Of a stretch of 19,183 nucleotides of DNA, positions 7,638 through 14,624 are shown in pieces. Origin of the DNA: CAYHMW01 sp964357925 (lineage in GTDB: Bacteria; Patescibacteriota; Microgenomatia; UBA8517); the NCBI GenBank assembly GCA_964357925.1, contig CAYHMW010000020.1, positions 1 to 19,183 of the forward strand. The letters are read 5' to 3'. The notes under the pieces were generated by a model. That model ran no database searches and was not told the DNA's origin. It saw only the letters and a program-made list of their open reading frames with translations. The position numbers and the translations under genes were made by a program. Positions within the stretch are counted from its first letter, which is position 1. Every line of letters starts with the position of its first letter.

Positions 7638-9509
7638 TTAGTTGGCATTACTTCCTCCTCGTAACATTGTAAGCAGATTACTCTTTGGTTTTAAACTGTC
7701 AGTGCTGCCTTCGCGCAATTTACGCTCTTTGCCAAACACAAGATTTAGCTTATCTACAGTCTCTTCTTTACGGCGGACCGAGAGTATTCCTTGGTCTGAG
7801 AGTTCACTTAAGAGTTTTTGGACGCCTTCATAGTTTAAGCCTTTTGCTTTTTCTTCTTTGAACATACTCTCGCCCATTGGGCCGAGGACTTCTAGAAACA
7901 TGGTATGGAGTTGCTCCTCAATGGTGTCACTGACTTTGTGAGTGCTGCCGGAGAGCACTCCTTCTAGGCCGCTGAAGCCTGTAGTCACTTCTAAACCTGT
8001 GTCACTGAATACCATCTCGCGAAGGCTTTTATCGTGCTTACTGCCGCGCATTTTAAGGATAAGTACTGCATGCCGAAGTTCTGACTCAATTTCTACATAG
8101 CGGAGCATAATAATTTGGTCTGTAATTGTTGAAAGGTGAGCATCTGTTATTTGATTAGCACCCAGAAGCGTTGCTGTTGCATGAGTATAGATGGTGGTCA
8201 CTAAGTTTTCTTTGAGGAAACCGTTTAAGCGGCTTACAAAGTCCCTGATGGTGGACTCCTGAAAGACATTGCCAAGTGACGAGAGCGAGTCTATTACTAA
8301 GATGTTGGGTTTGAATGTTTCGACTTCGTCCCTGATGGTGTTGATGTGTTCTTCTAAATATTTTTGCTCGGGGTAGGCGGTGATGATTTTTAGATTGTCA
8401 CTCTTCTCGTAACTTTCTAGATCCCACGTAAAACCTTTAGCATTTCTTATAATTTGATCACGGGATTCTTCGAATGAGACAAAGATGCCTTTCCCGCCAT
8501 TTTTAAGGCCTTCTAAAATGAATTGTAGAGAAAGGATAGATTTGCCCGCGCCGGAGCTACCTGTAACAAGGATGGATGATCCCTTGAAGTAGCCTCCATA
8601 GATCATAGTATCGAGTCCTGGCACTCCAGTGGGCGTTCGGTCATCGCTAACTTGATATGAGAGTGAACGCGAAAGACGTGGGAACAAGACAAAGCCGTCG
8701 CCCGTGATCCTGTAACTTGTGGGGTGGTTATCAAAGCTGGTACCGCGCATTTTGATAACGCGGAGTTTATTAATCTGGCCTGCTTCGTGGTCTTCGCGGT
8801 AGAACTGAATAATACCGTCACTTATAAACTCCTCGACACCGAATACTGAGAAATTATCACCGATAACTTCTGATGTCATGACGACATTGATGTTTGTTTG
8901 GGTGAGAAGGGCGTCAAGTTCATGAATAAAAGTCCTAATAAGGTGCTTGTCTTGAAGGCGATAGGCGATAGCGGTGATGGAGTCGATTACAATTCTCTTG
9001 GCTCCACACTTGTACATTAAATCTGAAAGTGCATCTACGATCTCCCCAATATCCTTGGTTGTTAACTCTTTATCTTCAAGACCGAGGCTGTGCATCATAG
9101 TCCGCATATCTTCGAAAAATACTTTACCTACTGTTGAATACTCGCGTTTAAAGAAACTAAGTTCACTATTGGTCTTGATCATTTTATTGACGGGTTCTGT
9201 TAGGGAGAGGTAGATGCCAGGTTCGCCATACTTTTCATAGCCCGCCATCAACCACTGCAGGCTTAATATTGTTTTGCCGAGGCCTGGGCCACCTGAGAAG
9301 AGAATTGTTGAGTTATTGGGGAAACCACCATGCAAAATTGCATCTAGATCTGGAATACCAGTTGGTCTTACACTGGGATCGGAATCGTTTAGTGGCATGT
9401 TTTCGGGGACTGGCGGTGGAGTCACCGTTCCTGTTTTTGCAAGCTCTTCTTTAACAAGAGCTGCAATGTCCTTTATATCTTCTCCACGAATGTTGTTACC
9501 GATGGGCAT
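7638..9509 (-). CDS. KaiC-like dual RecA/KaiC-domain ATPase with C-terminal extension
   Basis: A 623-residue protein with two KaiC domains, expected to form hexamers. Domain I (about 48-280): Walker A GGPGLGKT (73-80), Walker B Asp176; the first of the two catalytic glutamates is Thr104 (LSLTEP), the second Glu105 remains. Domain II (about 291-520): Walker A GSSGAGKS (317-324), catalytic Glu347-Glu348 in VSFEES, Walker B Asp407. The segment ITDAHLSTITD keeps T455, S460 and T461, equal in spacing to KaiC Thr426, Ser431 and Thr432, the autophosphorylation sites. It is followed by KMRGSKHDKSLRE, also as in KaiC. Residues 525-623 are an extra, mostly helical and charged domain not found in cyanobacterial KaiC. 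Neither KaiA nor KaiB is encoded here. It heads an operon with the HAMP receptor and is divergent from the receiver gene. Confidence 0.93.
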   Translation of the reverse strand: MPIGNNIRGEDIKDIAALVKEELAKTGTVTPPPVPENMPLNDSDPSVRPTGIPDLDAILHGGFPNNSTILFSGGPGLGKTILSLQWLMAGYEKYGEPGIYLSLTEPVNKMIKTNSELSFFKREYSTVGKVFFEDMRTMMHSLGLEDKELTTKDIGEIVDALSDLMYKCGAKRIVIDSITAIAYRLQDKHLIRTFIHELDALLTQTNINVVMTSEVIGDNFSVFGVEEFISDGIIQFYREDHEAGQINKLRVIKMRGTSFDNHPTSYRITGDGFVLFPRLSRSLSYQVSDDRTPTGVPGLDTMIYGGYFKGSSILVTGSSGAGKSILSLQFILEGLKNGGKGIFVSFEESRDQIIRNAKGFTWDLESYEKSDNLKIITAYPEQKYLEEHINTIRDEVETFKPNILVIDSLSSLGNVFQESTIRDFVSRLNGFLKENLVTTIYTHATATLLGANQITDAHLSTITDQIIMLRYVEIESELRHAVLILKMRGSKHDKSLREMVFSDTGLEVTTGFSGLEGVLSGSTHKVSDTIEEQLHTMFLEVLGPMGESMFKEEKAKGLNYEGVQKLLSELSDQGILSVRRKEETVDKLNLVFGKERKLREGSTDSLKPKSNLLTMLRGGSNAN

Positions 9510-9519
9510 GGCTCCTTTC

Positions 9520-9580
9520 AGTATCGCTTTTTTCCGCGACTCAAGTCAAGGTTGACTAATACTTTTGGGGAAGTAATAAT
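9520..9580. promoter_or_regulatory. Back-to-back promoters of the KaiC-like and receiver genes
   Basis: The perfect inverted repeat AGTCAAGGTTGACT (9544-9557) supplies a TTGACT -35 box to each strand, 2 bp apart. Leftward: TTGACT, 18 bp, GATACT (9525-9520), then 10 nt to the KaiC-like ATG. Rightward: TTGACT (9552-9557), 17 bp, AATAAT (9575-9580), then 12 nt to the receiver ATG at 9593. Polymerase cannot easily occupy both at once, and a dimeric regulator could bind the palindrome. Both transcripts would have leaders of only a few nucleotides. Confidence 0.6.
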
Positions 9581-9592
9581 TTGATGGTAGGT

Positions 9593-9967
9593 ATGGGCAA
9601 TAAAATATTATTTATAGAAGATGATCCGGAGGCCGCGAAGCTTTATGCGAAAAAGCTTGAGATTGAGGGATATAATGTAGTTTTTGTATATAGTGGGTCA
9701 GAGGGAATTGTAAAGGCAAAAGAACTTCTCCCGAACCTGATACTTCTCGATCTTATGATGCCTGGGATTGATGGCTTTGAGGTTCTCCGCTCACTTAAGG
9801 CGGATCCAAAAACTACAGATATTCCAATTATAGTTCTTACTAACTTAGAGGGGGCAAATGCGATGCAGAAGGCAACTGAGCTTGGAGCAAAGGAATACCT
9901 TATTAAAAGCGATAATGCGCCATCGGATGTAACTGTGCATGTAGGAAATGTTTTGGCTGGGAAGTAG
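9593..9967 (+). CDS. Stand-alone CheY-like response regulator receiver
   Basis: A 124-residue receiver domain with no output domain. All phosphotransfer residues are present: the acidic pair Asp10/Asp11, the phosphoacceptor Asp53 in LLDLMMPG, Thr83 (VLTN) and Lys105 (LIKS). It should take a phosphoryl group from a histidine kinase, none of which is encoded here, and then act by protein contact. The ATG at 9593 is preferred because it lies 12 nt after the -10 box; the ATG at 9584 would be only 3 nt after it. Divergence from the KaiC-like operon with shared -35 elements suggests joint control and a common pathway. Confidence 0.93.
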   Translation: MGNKILFIEDDPEAAKLYAKKLEIEGYNVVFVYSGSEGIVKAKELLPNLILLDLMMPGIDGFEVLRSLKADPKTTDIPIIVLTNLEGANAMQKATELGAKEYLIKSDNAPSDVTVHVGNVLAGK

Positions 9968-9988
9968 CTTCGGAGCTGCCTTAATAAT

Positions 9989-10729
9989 ATGAATGAATTA
10001 TTGCAACTAGTTTTATTGTCAGTACTCGGGAGTTTGGTGGGGCTTTGTGGTGGAATCCTTTTTTTGGTAAGCAAGCGACTCTCGGCACTTCTTGAACTTA
10101 ACTCTATTCCATTTGCTGCTGGGGTTCTTATTACAGTTTCTATTCTGGGGCTAATGCCTGAGGCTGTGGAGATTGGCGGAAAAGTGGCGTATCTCACTCT
10201 TCTGGTTTCTTTTTTTGCGGCTTACTTTTTCGAGCAACTTGTTATTCAGCTTCACCATCATGATCATGATGAGCACGAGTTCCGTGGATCTGTAGCAATG
10301 GTCATTTTAGGGGACACAATTCATAATTTTATTGATGGGGCGACGATTGGGGCGTCGTTTTTGGTTTCTCCAGGGCTTGGGTTTATAACTGCGCTTTCGA
10401 CATTCCTACATGAAATTCCTCATGAGATTGGGGATTTTGGGATACTTGTGAAGGCGAAGTGGGACAAACCTAAGGTAATATTCGTAAATGTTTTGTCGTC
10501 TTTGGCGACGGTTGTGGCAGCTCTACTCGTCTATTACATTAATATAGATCAAAAACTGATTGGCACACTTCTGGCTGTTTCTGCGGGGGTATTTTTGTAT
10601 TTGGGAGCTTCGGACTTTCTTCCACATATTTCCGAATACAAGGCAAATAGCCGTGTGAAGGCGCTTGTGCCGTTGGTTCTTGGGGTTTTGGTTATGAGCG
10701 CGATACTTCTTTTCGTTCCGCATGGGTAA
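9989..10729 (+). CDS. ZIP family metal transporter
   Basis: A 246-residue membrane protein of the ZIP family that imports Zn2+, Fe2+ or related metals, with about eight helices. A His-rich loop (HHHDHDEHEF, 89-98) lies between helices 3 and 4. The two metal-site motifs are present: HNFIDG (112-117) in helix 4 and HEIPHEIGD (141-149) in helix 5, matching the paired His/Glu/Asp sites of bacterial ZIP proteins. It starts 21 nt after the receiver stop in the same direction, so it may share that transcript. A GGAG lies about 13 nt before the ATG, too far for a normal Shine-Dalgarno. Metal preference cannot be told. Confidence 0.92.
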   Translation: MNELLQLVLLSVLGSLVGLCGGILFLVSKRLSALLELNSIPFAAGVLITVSILGLMPEAVEIGGKVAYLTLLVSFFAAYFFEQLVIQLHHHDHDEHEFRGSVAMVILGDTIHNFIDGATIGASFLVSPGLGFITALSTFLHEIPHEIGDFGILVKAKWDKPKVIFVNVLSSLATVVAALLVYYINIDQKLIGTLLAVSAGVFLYLGASDFLPHISEYKANSRVKALVPLVLGVLVMSAILLFVPHG

Positions 10730-10758
10730 GGGTAATTATGTGAGTAGCTGGTGATTGA

Positions 10759-11355
10759 TTAATAAGTATTGGTTGCGCTTTCGGGAGGGGTTGGGATGGG
10801 TGATTCTGAGGGTTCCGGTCTGGGAGTAGGAGATGGGGTAACTGTAGGGATTGGAATCGGACTTTTGGGGAGGATTTCCAAGTCCTTGGCGTCATCCACA
10901 ACAAGTAGTTTGGTTGACTTGTTGTATGTTCCTACTGCAAAAATTCGTTTGCCGATTAGTGAATCTAGATCAATTGTAGATGGGACTTCGAGTGTAATAA
11001 CTTCAGAGGATGAAGATACTTGAAGGTAATATTTATTTGTTTTGCCGGAAAAAATTAGGTTGCCTGTGAAGGCTGTTTCTTTCCAAGGATCAATTGTCGG
11101 TTGGGGTTTTCCTGTTGTAAGTGGATTATTATATTCGAAAAAGGGGATTGGAAACGGGAGTACAAATCTGCCAACACCAAATCCAATTGAGGCAATGACA
11201 ACGGCTATTGCTAGAGCAGTTAATGGACGCACCCTAATGCTTAAGGAAATTCCTTCGTTGCCGATTATCTTTGCCCACCACTTTTTTATATAAATCAGCG
11301 GATTTGTTACTTTGACGTCGACGAGTGGGGGCTCGATATCTTTGGGAGTGGGCAT
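10759..11355 (-). CDS. Single-pass membrane protein with extracytoplasmic beta domain and Pro-rich tail, unknown
   Basis: I do not recognise this 198-residue protein. Residues 1-44 are cytoplasmic and basic, 45-68 is one transmembrane helix, 95-162 alternates in a way that suggests a small beta-barrel (FTGNLIFSG, YYLQV, ITLEV, KRIFAVGTY, KLLVVDD), reminiscent of an OB fold, and 163-195 is a Pro/Thr/Ser tail (PSPTPRPEPSES). The tail resembles the linker in the transglycosylase-like protein at 2566 and suggests surface exposure. It is transcribed divergently from the CBS gene from its own well-formed promoter and converges on the ZIP gene. The OB-fold suggestion is weak. Confidence 0.75.
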   Translation of the reverse strand: MPTPKDIEPPLVDVKVTNPLIYIKKWWAKIIGNEGISLSIRVRPLTALAIAVVIASIGFGVGRFVLPFPIPFFEYNNPLTTGKPQPTIDPWKETAFTGNLIFSGKTNKYYLQVSSSSEVITLEVPSTIDLDSLIGKRIFAVGTYNKSTKLLVVDDAKDLEILPKSPIPIPTVTPSPTPRPEPSESPIPTPPESATNTY

Positions 11356-11356
11356 G

Positions 11357-11392
11357 TTAATTTAGTGTAGTGCTTGTGATATACTAACTCAA
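11357..11392. promoter_or_regulatory. Interleaved divergent promoters of the 10759 and CBS genes
   Basis: Leftward: TTGAGT (11392-11387), 17 bp, TACACT (11369-11364), then 8 nt to the ATG at 11355. Rightward: TTAATT (11357-11362), 17 bp, TATACT (11380-11385), then 8 nt to the ATG at 11394. The two promoters overlap completely, and both give transcripts that start at or within 2 nt of the start codon. Confidence 0.55.
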
Positions 11393-11393
11393 G

Positions 11394-11855
11394 ATGCTTG
11401 TCCGACAGGTGATGTCGAAGAAGGTCCTCACGATTACTCCTGATTTTACTTTCCAAAAAATTGTCAAATTTCTTTCAAAACACAATGTTAGTGGTGTGCC
11501 TGTTGTGAACAAGAAAAAAAGGGTAATTGGTGTTATTTCTGAAAAAGATTTGTTTCATAAACTGTTCCCTAAACAGAAAACTTTTTACAAAGATGCAGAG
11601 TATTATATGAATTATGACCGCATGGAGCGTGATGCCCCGGCAGTTTTGAAAATACCTGCCAGAAAAATTATGTCCAAAAAAGTAATACATGTTGCACCAG
11701 ATGATCATGTATTGAAAGCCTGCTCCTTGTTTATGGTTCATGGGATAAGGAGACTGCCTGTTATTGATAAGGGGAGGTTAGTTGGGATAGTAACGACTGG
11801 AAGTATTTATAGGAACTTCTTGATGCATATTACTGAGGGTGGAATTGTGCTCTAG
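11394..11855 (+). CDS. CBS-domain pair protein
   Basis: A 153-residue protein made of two CBS domains (about 1-60 and 88-147), each beginning with the MSKKV signature (7-11 and again near 93). Such pairs bind adenine nucleotides (AMP, ATP, SAM) in the cleft and usually regulate another protein. The segment between the domains (FHKLFPKQKTFYKD) is basic and longer than in the most compact pairs. No effector domain is attached. Start at ATG, with no Shine-Dalgarno and a -10 box 8 nt before. Possible targets in the window include the MgtE-type channel, which lacks its CBS sensor; this is a guess. Confidence 0.9.
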   Translation: MLVRQVMSKKVLTITPDFTFQKIVKFLSKHNVSGVPVVNKKKRVIGVISEKDLFHKLFPKQKTFYKDAEYYMNYDRMERDAPAVLKIPARKIMSKKVIHVAPDDHVLKACSLFMVHGIRRLPVIDKGRLVGIVTTGSIYRNFLMHITEGGIVL

Positions 11856-11893
11856 ACAAGTGGATCAAGGCTTTGCGGGTGTTAGAATGGTAG

Positions 11894-12007
11894 GATTACA
11901 ATTTACCAGCAAAGCTAGTTGGCAGTCGCGAGATTGTCGAAGGTGTATTTGAGATAACAATTGAGGTGGGGGCCGAATTTTCCTTTTTACCTCCTATTGG
12001 CTTATGA
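11894..12007 (+). pseudogene. Remnant of a ferredoxin-NADP reductase-type flavin domain
   Basis: A stop-bounded frame encodes about 37 residues with no start codon. Its middle, KLVGSREIVEGVFEI, followed by a strand and FSFLP, has the hydrophobic pattern of the first beta strands of an FAD-binding FNR domain, which normally continues PGQ. Here the frame breaks right after FLP. No continuation of the domain is recognisable in any frame before the lipase gene. It is therefore probably a decayed gene piece. The rest of 11856-12109 holds only the lipase promoter. The identification rests on a short stretch. Confidence 0.35.
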
Positions 12008-12062
12008 ATGTACTGCAGGACGCTCTGAAGATATGGATTGTAACATTTTAGGAGCAGGGATG

Positions 12063-12068
12063 TATAAT
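12063..12068 (+). promoter_or_regulatory. -10 box of the lipase gene
   Basis: A consensus TATAAT. A possible TTGTAA -35 (12038-12043) is 19 bp away, longer than ideal. The leader of about 35 nt carries the Shine-Dalgarno AGGGAGG just before the TTG start. Confidence 0.4.
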
Positions 12069-12109
12069 AGTCACTTCGTTTACGTGGCACATTAAAGAGG
12101 GAGGCTGTT

Positions 12110-12823
12110 TTGGATGCACCGTGGTATCTTCGGATGATAGGGTACTCTGAGTATGAATTGGATATTCGTACGCTTACTCATTTGAATGGGGTTCCTGTTT
12201 TCCGCTTTTCAGCAGGGAATATAGAAGGAATGGTAGTTGAGGCTCGGGGCTTGATTGTTTCTGTATTCCGTGGGACTGATCATCCGCTGGATGCTGTTTA
12301 CGATGTTAATGTTCTCCAGAGGAAATTGATTCTTCCGTATCCTGATTCTATGGACTCAACCTCGAAAGTACGTGTTCATAGTGGATTTTTGTCCGCCTGG
12401 AAGATGGTTCGCGGAGTCGTTTTGAACCATTTAGTTGGGTTTCAGGATAAAAAACAGGGCAATAAGTATGTGTTTATAGGACACAGCCTTGGTGGTGCAT
12501 TGGCCCAATTGGCATCTTTGGACTTTCAGTTTTGGATGTCAGCAGCTGGTCATGATATTGCGCTTGAGTGCATCACGTTTGGGGCACCAAAAGTTGGGAA
12601 TGGTGCATTTGTTGAGAGTCGGGATCGTCGAGTGCCGAATACTGTGAATCTTGTTAACGAGGACGATCCAATTCCTGGACAGCCACCTTGGTGGTTGGGG
12701 TATCGACGTAGTGGAAAGGTCATCAATATTGGAGAGAGTCATTGGTGGCGACCATTGGTGTGGAGGATTGAAGCTCATTATTTAGCTTCATACAGAGAAA
12801 GTCTGGTGAAGATGATTGAATAG
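12110..12823 (+). CDS. Class 3 lipase (alpha/beta hydrolase)
   Basis: A 237-residue esterase or lipase. The nucleophile elbow GHSLGGA contains Ser126, followed by the typical QLASLD helix. FGAPKVGN (157-164), NEDDPIP with Asp185/Asp186 and His223 (EAHYLASY) complete the class 3 triad. FRGTD (53-57) is the usual oxyanion-hole strand. There is no signal peptide or transmembrane segment, so it is cytoplasmic or exported by another route. The start is a TTG, supported by the Shine-Dalgarno AGGGAGG about 6 nt upstream; the next in-frame ATG (12134) would remove eight residues and has no ribosome-binding site. The substrate is unknown; host or scavenged lipids are plausible in a lineage that cannot make its own lipids. 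Confidence 0.9.
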   Translation: MDAPWYLRMIGYSEYELDIRTLTHLNGVPVFRFSAGNIEGMVVEARGLIVSVFRGTDHPLDAVYDVNVLQRKLILPYPDSMDSTSKVRVHSGFLSAWKMVRGVVLNHLVGFQDKKQGNKYVFIGHSLGGALAQLASLDFQFWMSAAGHDIALECITFGAPKVGNGAFVESRDRRVPNTVNLVNEDDPIPGQPPWWLGYRRSGKVINIGESHWWRPLVWRIEAHYLASYRESLVKMIE

Positions 12824-12889
12824 TAGAATCGTGGGCGACCACAATGGGTGTAACCAAAAAATTTATTTTGTGTGAACGATATTTTAAAA

Positions 12890-13582
12890 ATGGTTTTGAA
12901 GAAAAATTGGGGGGCCGTTGTTGTGTTTATGCTTGCTTTGCCTTTGTTTGTTTTTACTCCTATCACTTATTCTGCTACTAATGTTACTGGTCACCATCTT
13001 GTTATTGACCCTGGGCATGGAGGGAGTGATCCTGGTTCGACTGCTTGTGTTGGTTTGTTAGAAAGCGATGCAAATCTTGATATTGCGCGGAGGCTTCGGG
13101 GTTTACTCGTGGCTGATGGCGCTACCGTTTATTTGACGAGAGATGGTGATATCTCGCTTTCAAATAATGATCGATATAGTTTGGCTAATTTAACCGATGG
13201 TGAGGTCTTGGTGTCTGTTCATTTGAATGGGTCGACTGATCCTAATGTAAATGGAACACTGGGGCTTTATGGGAAGAAGAGTAAGGATTTTAGTTTCACC
13301 AACGTTTTGCACAGACGTTTAGCTTCAGAGCTTAGTGTCCCTGATCTTGGGATAACTAATTTCGCTTCGGGAGTGCTTCTCAAGACAAACATGCCAGCAA
13401 CTATTTCTGAGTCTGTGTTTATTTCAAATGTCGTTGAGTGTGCTGTTTTACGTAATGGGGGAGGAGCCAGACAGCAGGAGATTGCACAATCACTTTACAA
13501 CGGATTGAGTGATTGGTTTGGTGAGAGCTCCGGTGGTGGAGGGAGTGGTAATGGGCATGGTGGTGGGAAACCACAACATTAA
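12890..13582 (+). CDS. Secreted N-acetylmuramoyl-L-alanine amidase (Amidase_3)
   Basis: A zinc amidase that cuts the bond between MurNAc and the stem peptide of peptidoglycan. From the ATG at 12890 (230 residues) there is a signal peptide with a hydrophobic core at 8-25, ending near YSA (27-29). The zinc ligands are His43 (DPGHGG), Glu58 (LLESD) and His111 (SVHLNGS), and the catalytic Glu is Glu174 (ISESVFISN). The fold is complete, and a Gly/Ser/His-rich tail of about 20 residues follows. A GTG at 12872 would add six residues before the signal peptide and is less likely. No cell-wall binding repeats or inhibitory helix are present. It lies 66 nt after the lipase gene in the same direction and ends 15 nt from a convergent gene. 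Confidence 0.92.
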   Translation: MVLKKNWGAVVVFMLALPLFVFTPITYSATNVTGHHLVIDPGHGGSDPGSTACVGLLESDANLDIARRLRGLLVADGATVYLTRDGDISLSNNDRYSLANLTDGEVLVSVHLNGSTDPNVNGTLGLYGKKSKDFSFTNVLHRRLASELSVPDLGITNFASGVLLKTNMPATISESVFISNVVECAVLRNGGGARQQEIAQSLYNGLSDWFGESSGGGGSGNGHGGGKPQH

Positions 13583-13597
13583 GATAGTTAAATACAA

Positions 13598-14128
13598 TTA
13601 GTTAGTTTTGAAGCTTTTTACAATGTTGTTTTTTAGTTTAAAGTAGGCTCCGGAAATGTATATTGGGATGATAATTAAAAGTCCGAGTATGTGATTTGGC
13701 AAGAGGTCGATCACAAGGAAAACTGTGGCCATATATACTATAAAAATGGGGGCTATTGAGAGTGAGAATAGAATCGGGAAGTGAGGACTTTTGTAAATTA
13801 GGGCGTATAGACCAGTGACTTCGTGAGGTATTTTTTGTTTTGAGATTGTTTGCAAAACTTTCTCAAGGGCCATAAGGTATTGGGTTTTGTGCTGCAGATC
13901 AAGCGCTTGGATGATGATGTATACTCCCCAGGCGAGGACTAGAAAGGGAAAGATGATCAAAATTTCTCGTATTTCTTCTTTATATTGGAAGCCGAGTGTG
14001 ACTGCAACCAAGATGCCGGACACACCAAGTGTTTGAGTTTTGGTCATGCTTTCCCATATAGAATATAGGTTCGTTAACGTTAGTTCGTACTCTTTCTGGT
14101 AGTAGGCAATTTTTCTCCTGGTATTCAT
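13598..14128 (-). CDS. Four-helix membrane protein of unknown function
   Basis: I do not recognise this protein. From the ATG at 14128 it has 176 residues: an amphipathic N-terminal stretch (1-30), then hydrophobic helices at about 33-49, 54-74, 116-138 and 143-162, with a soluble 40-residue loop between helices 2 and 3 and a basic C-terminus. An upstream TTG-type start at 14182 would add 18 residues, but a consensus TATAAT on this strand (14144-14139) lies between them, 10 nt before the ATG, so the shorter form is preferred. It faces the remnant-filled stretch on its 5' side. Confidence 0.65.
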   Translation of the reverse strand: MNTRRKIAYYQKEYELTLTNLYSIWESMTKTQTLGVSGILVAVTLGFQYKEEIREILIIFPFLVLAWGVYIIIQALDLQHKTQYLMALEKVLQTISKQKIPHEVTGLYALIYKSPHFPILFSLSIAPIFIVYMATVFLVIDLLPNHILGLLIIIPIYISGAYFKLKNNIVKSFKTN

Positions 14129-14186
14129 AAGTGTTAGTATTATAGTATTAAGGTCAAATTTGTGAGAGATGAAGGAAAGCATTAGA

Positions 14187-14386
14187 ACGAGCAGGTCCCT
14201 GATTCAGAAAAAGAAAAGTCTTTGCGTCCAAATATTATTGTTGATGAGATGCCTCTAGCCATTGGTTATGATGTTAAGGAAATTGATGGTTATAAGATTG
14301 ATATGGGTTTTGACGAGATTAAAGATAAGAAGATTGTGTATAAATTTTTAAAGTTGCATCCTCAAGTGAATTATCTGCGGCCATAG
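14187..14386 (+). pseudogene. Unrecognised coding remnant or 45-residue gene
   Basis: A frame open from 14187 to a TAG at 14384-14386 encodes about 65 residues with natural composition (for example RPNIIVDEMPLAIGYD and FLKLHPQVNYLRP). The only ATG inside is at 14249, which would give 45 residues; TATTAT lies 10 nt before it, so a small real gene is possible. Coding-like sequence continues upstream of that ATG to a stop at 14184-14186, which favours a 5'-truncated remnant. No family recognised. Confidence 0.3.
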
Positions 14387-14624
14387 TTTTTTGGCGGTTT
14401 GGTCAACTTTTGTATAGCAATTAGCCTTGTGTTGCCCTTTTAAGGATTCGCATACTTTTTGTGACTCACTTTGCCAGCTTGGGTAATTTTGGAAGACTAA
14501 TTCGCCAGCTGCCGCTGCCGCACAGAGTGCGTGGAGCTCTTCATACTCGACGACTTTGCATTCGTTAATGATGATTTTACTATCACCTTTTGATTGGTTC
14601 CCTATGCCAAGGCCTATGGCTTCA
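14348..14624 (-). pseudogene. Unrecognised minus-strand coding remnant without a start codon
   Basis: On the minus strand an open frame runs from within the glycosyltransferase fragment down to a TAA at 14350-14348. It has no ATG, GTG or TTG. Its translation is protein-like and Cys-rich: KIIINECKVVEYEELHALC, GELVFQNYPSW, KVCESLKGQHKANCYTKV. The part to the right of about 14625 is merely antisense to the glycosyltransferase fragment. It looks like the 3' piece of a broken gene. Together with the remnant on the other strand this accounts for 14183-14624, which otherwise holds nothing I can name. Confidence 0.3.

Noticed and set aside
7638..9967. A circadian clock
   Set aside because: There is no kaiA or kaiB, domain I lacks one catalytic Glu, and the neighbours are signalling proteins; phosphorylation switching is supportable but timekeeping is not.
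10769..11293. Two plus-strand open frames with Gly- and Val-rich translations
   Set aside because: They are antisense to the membrane-anchored protein at 10759; the Gly-rich pattern is the reverse complement of its Pro codons.
11896..12090. Minus-strand open frame of 64 codons in the spacer before the lipase gene
   Set aside because: It is antisense to the flavin-domain remnant, has a Ser/Thr/Pro-rich translation without a domain pattern, and has no promoter or Shine-Dalgarno.
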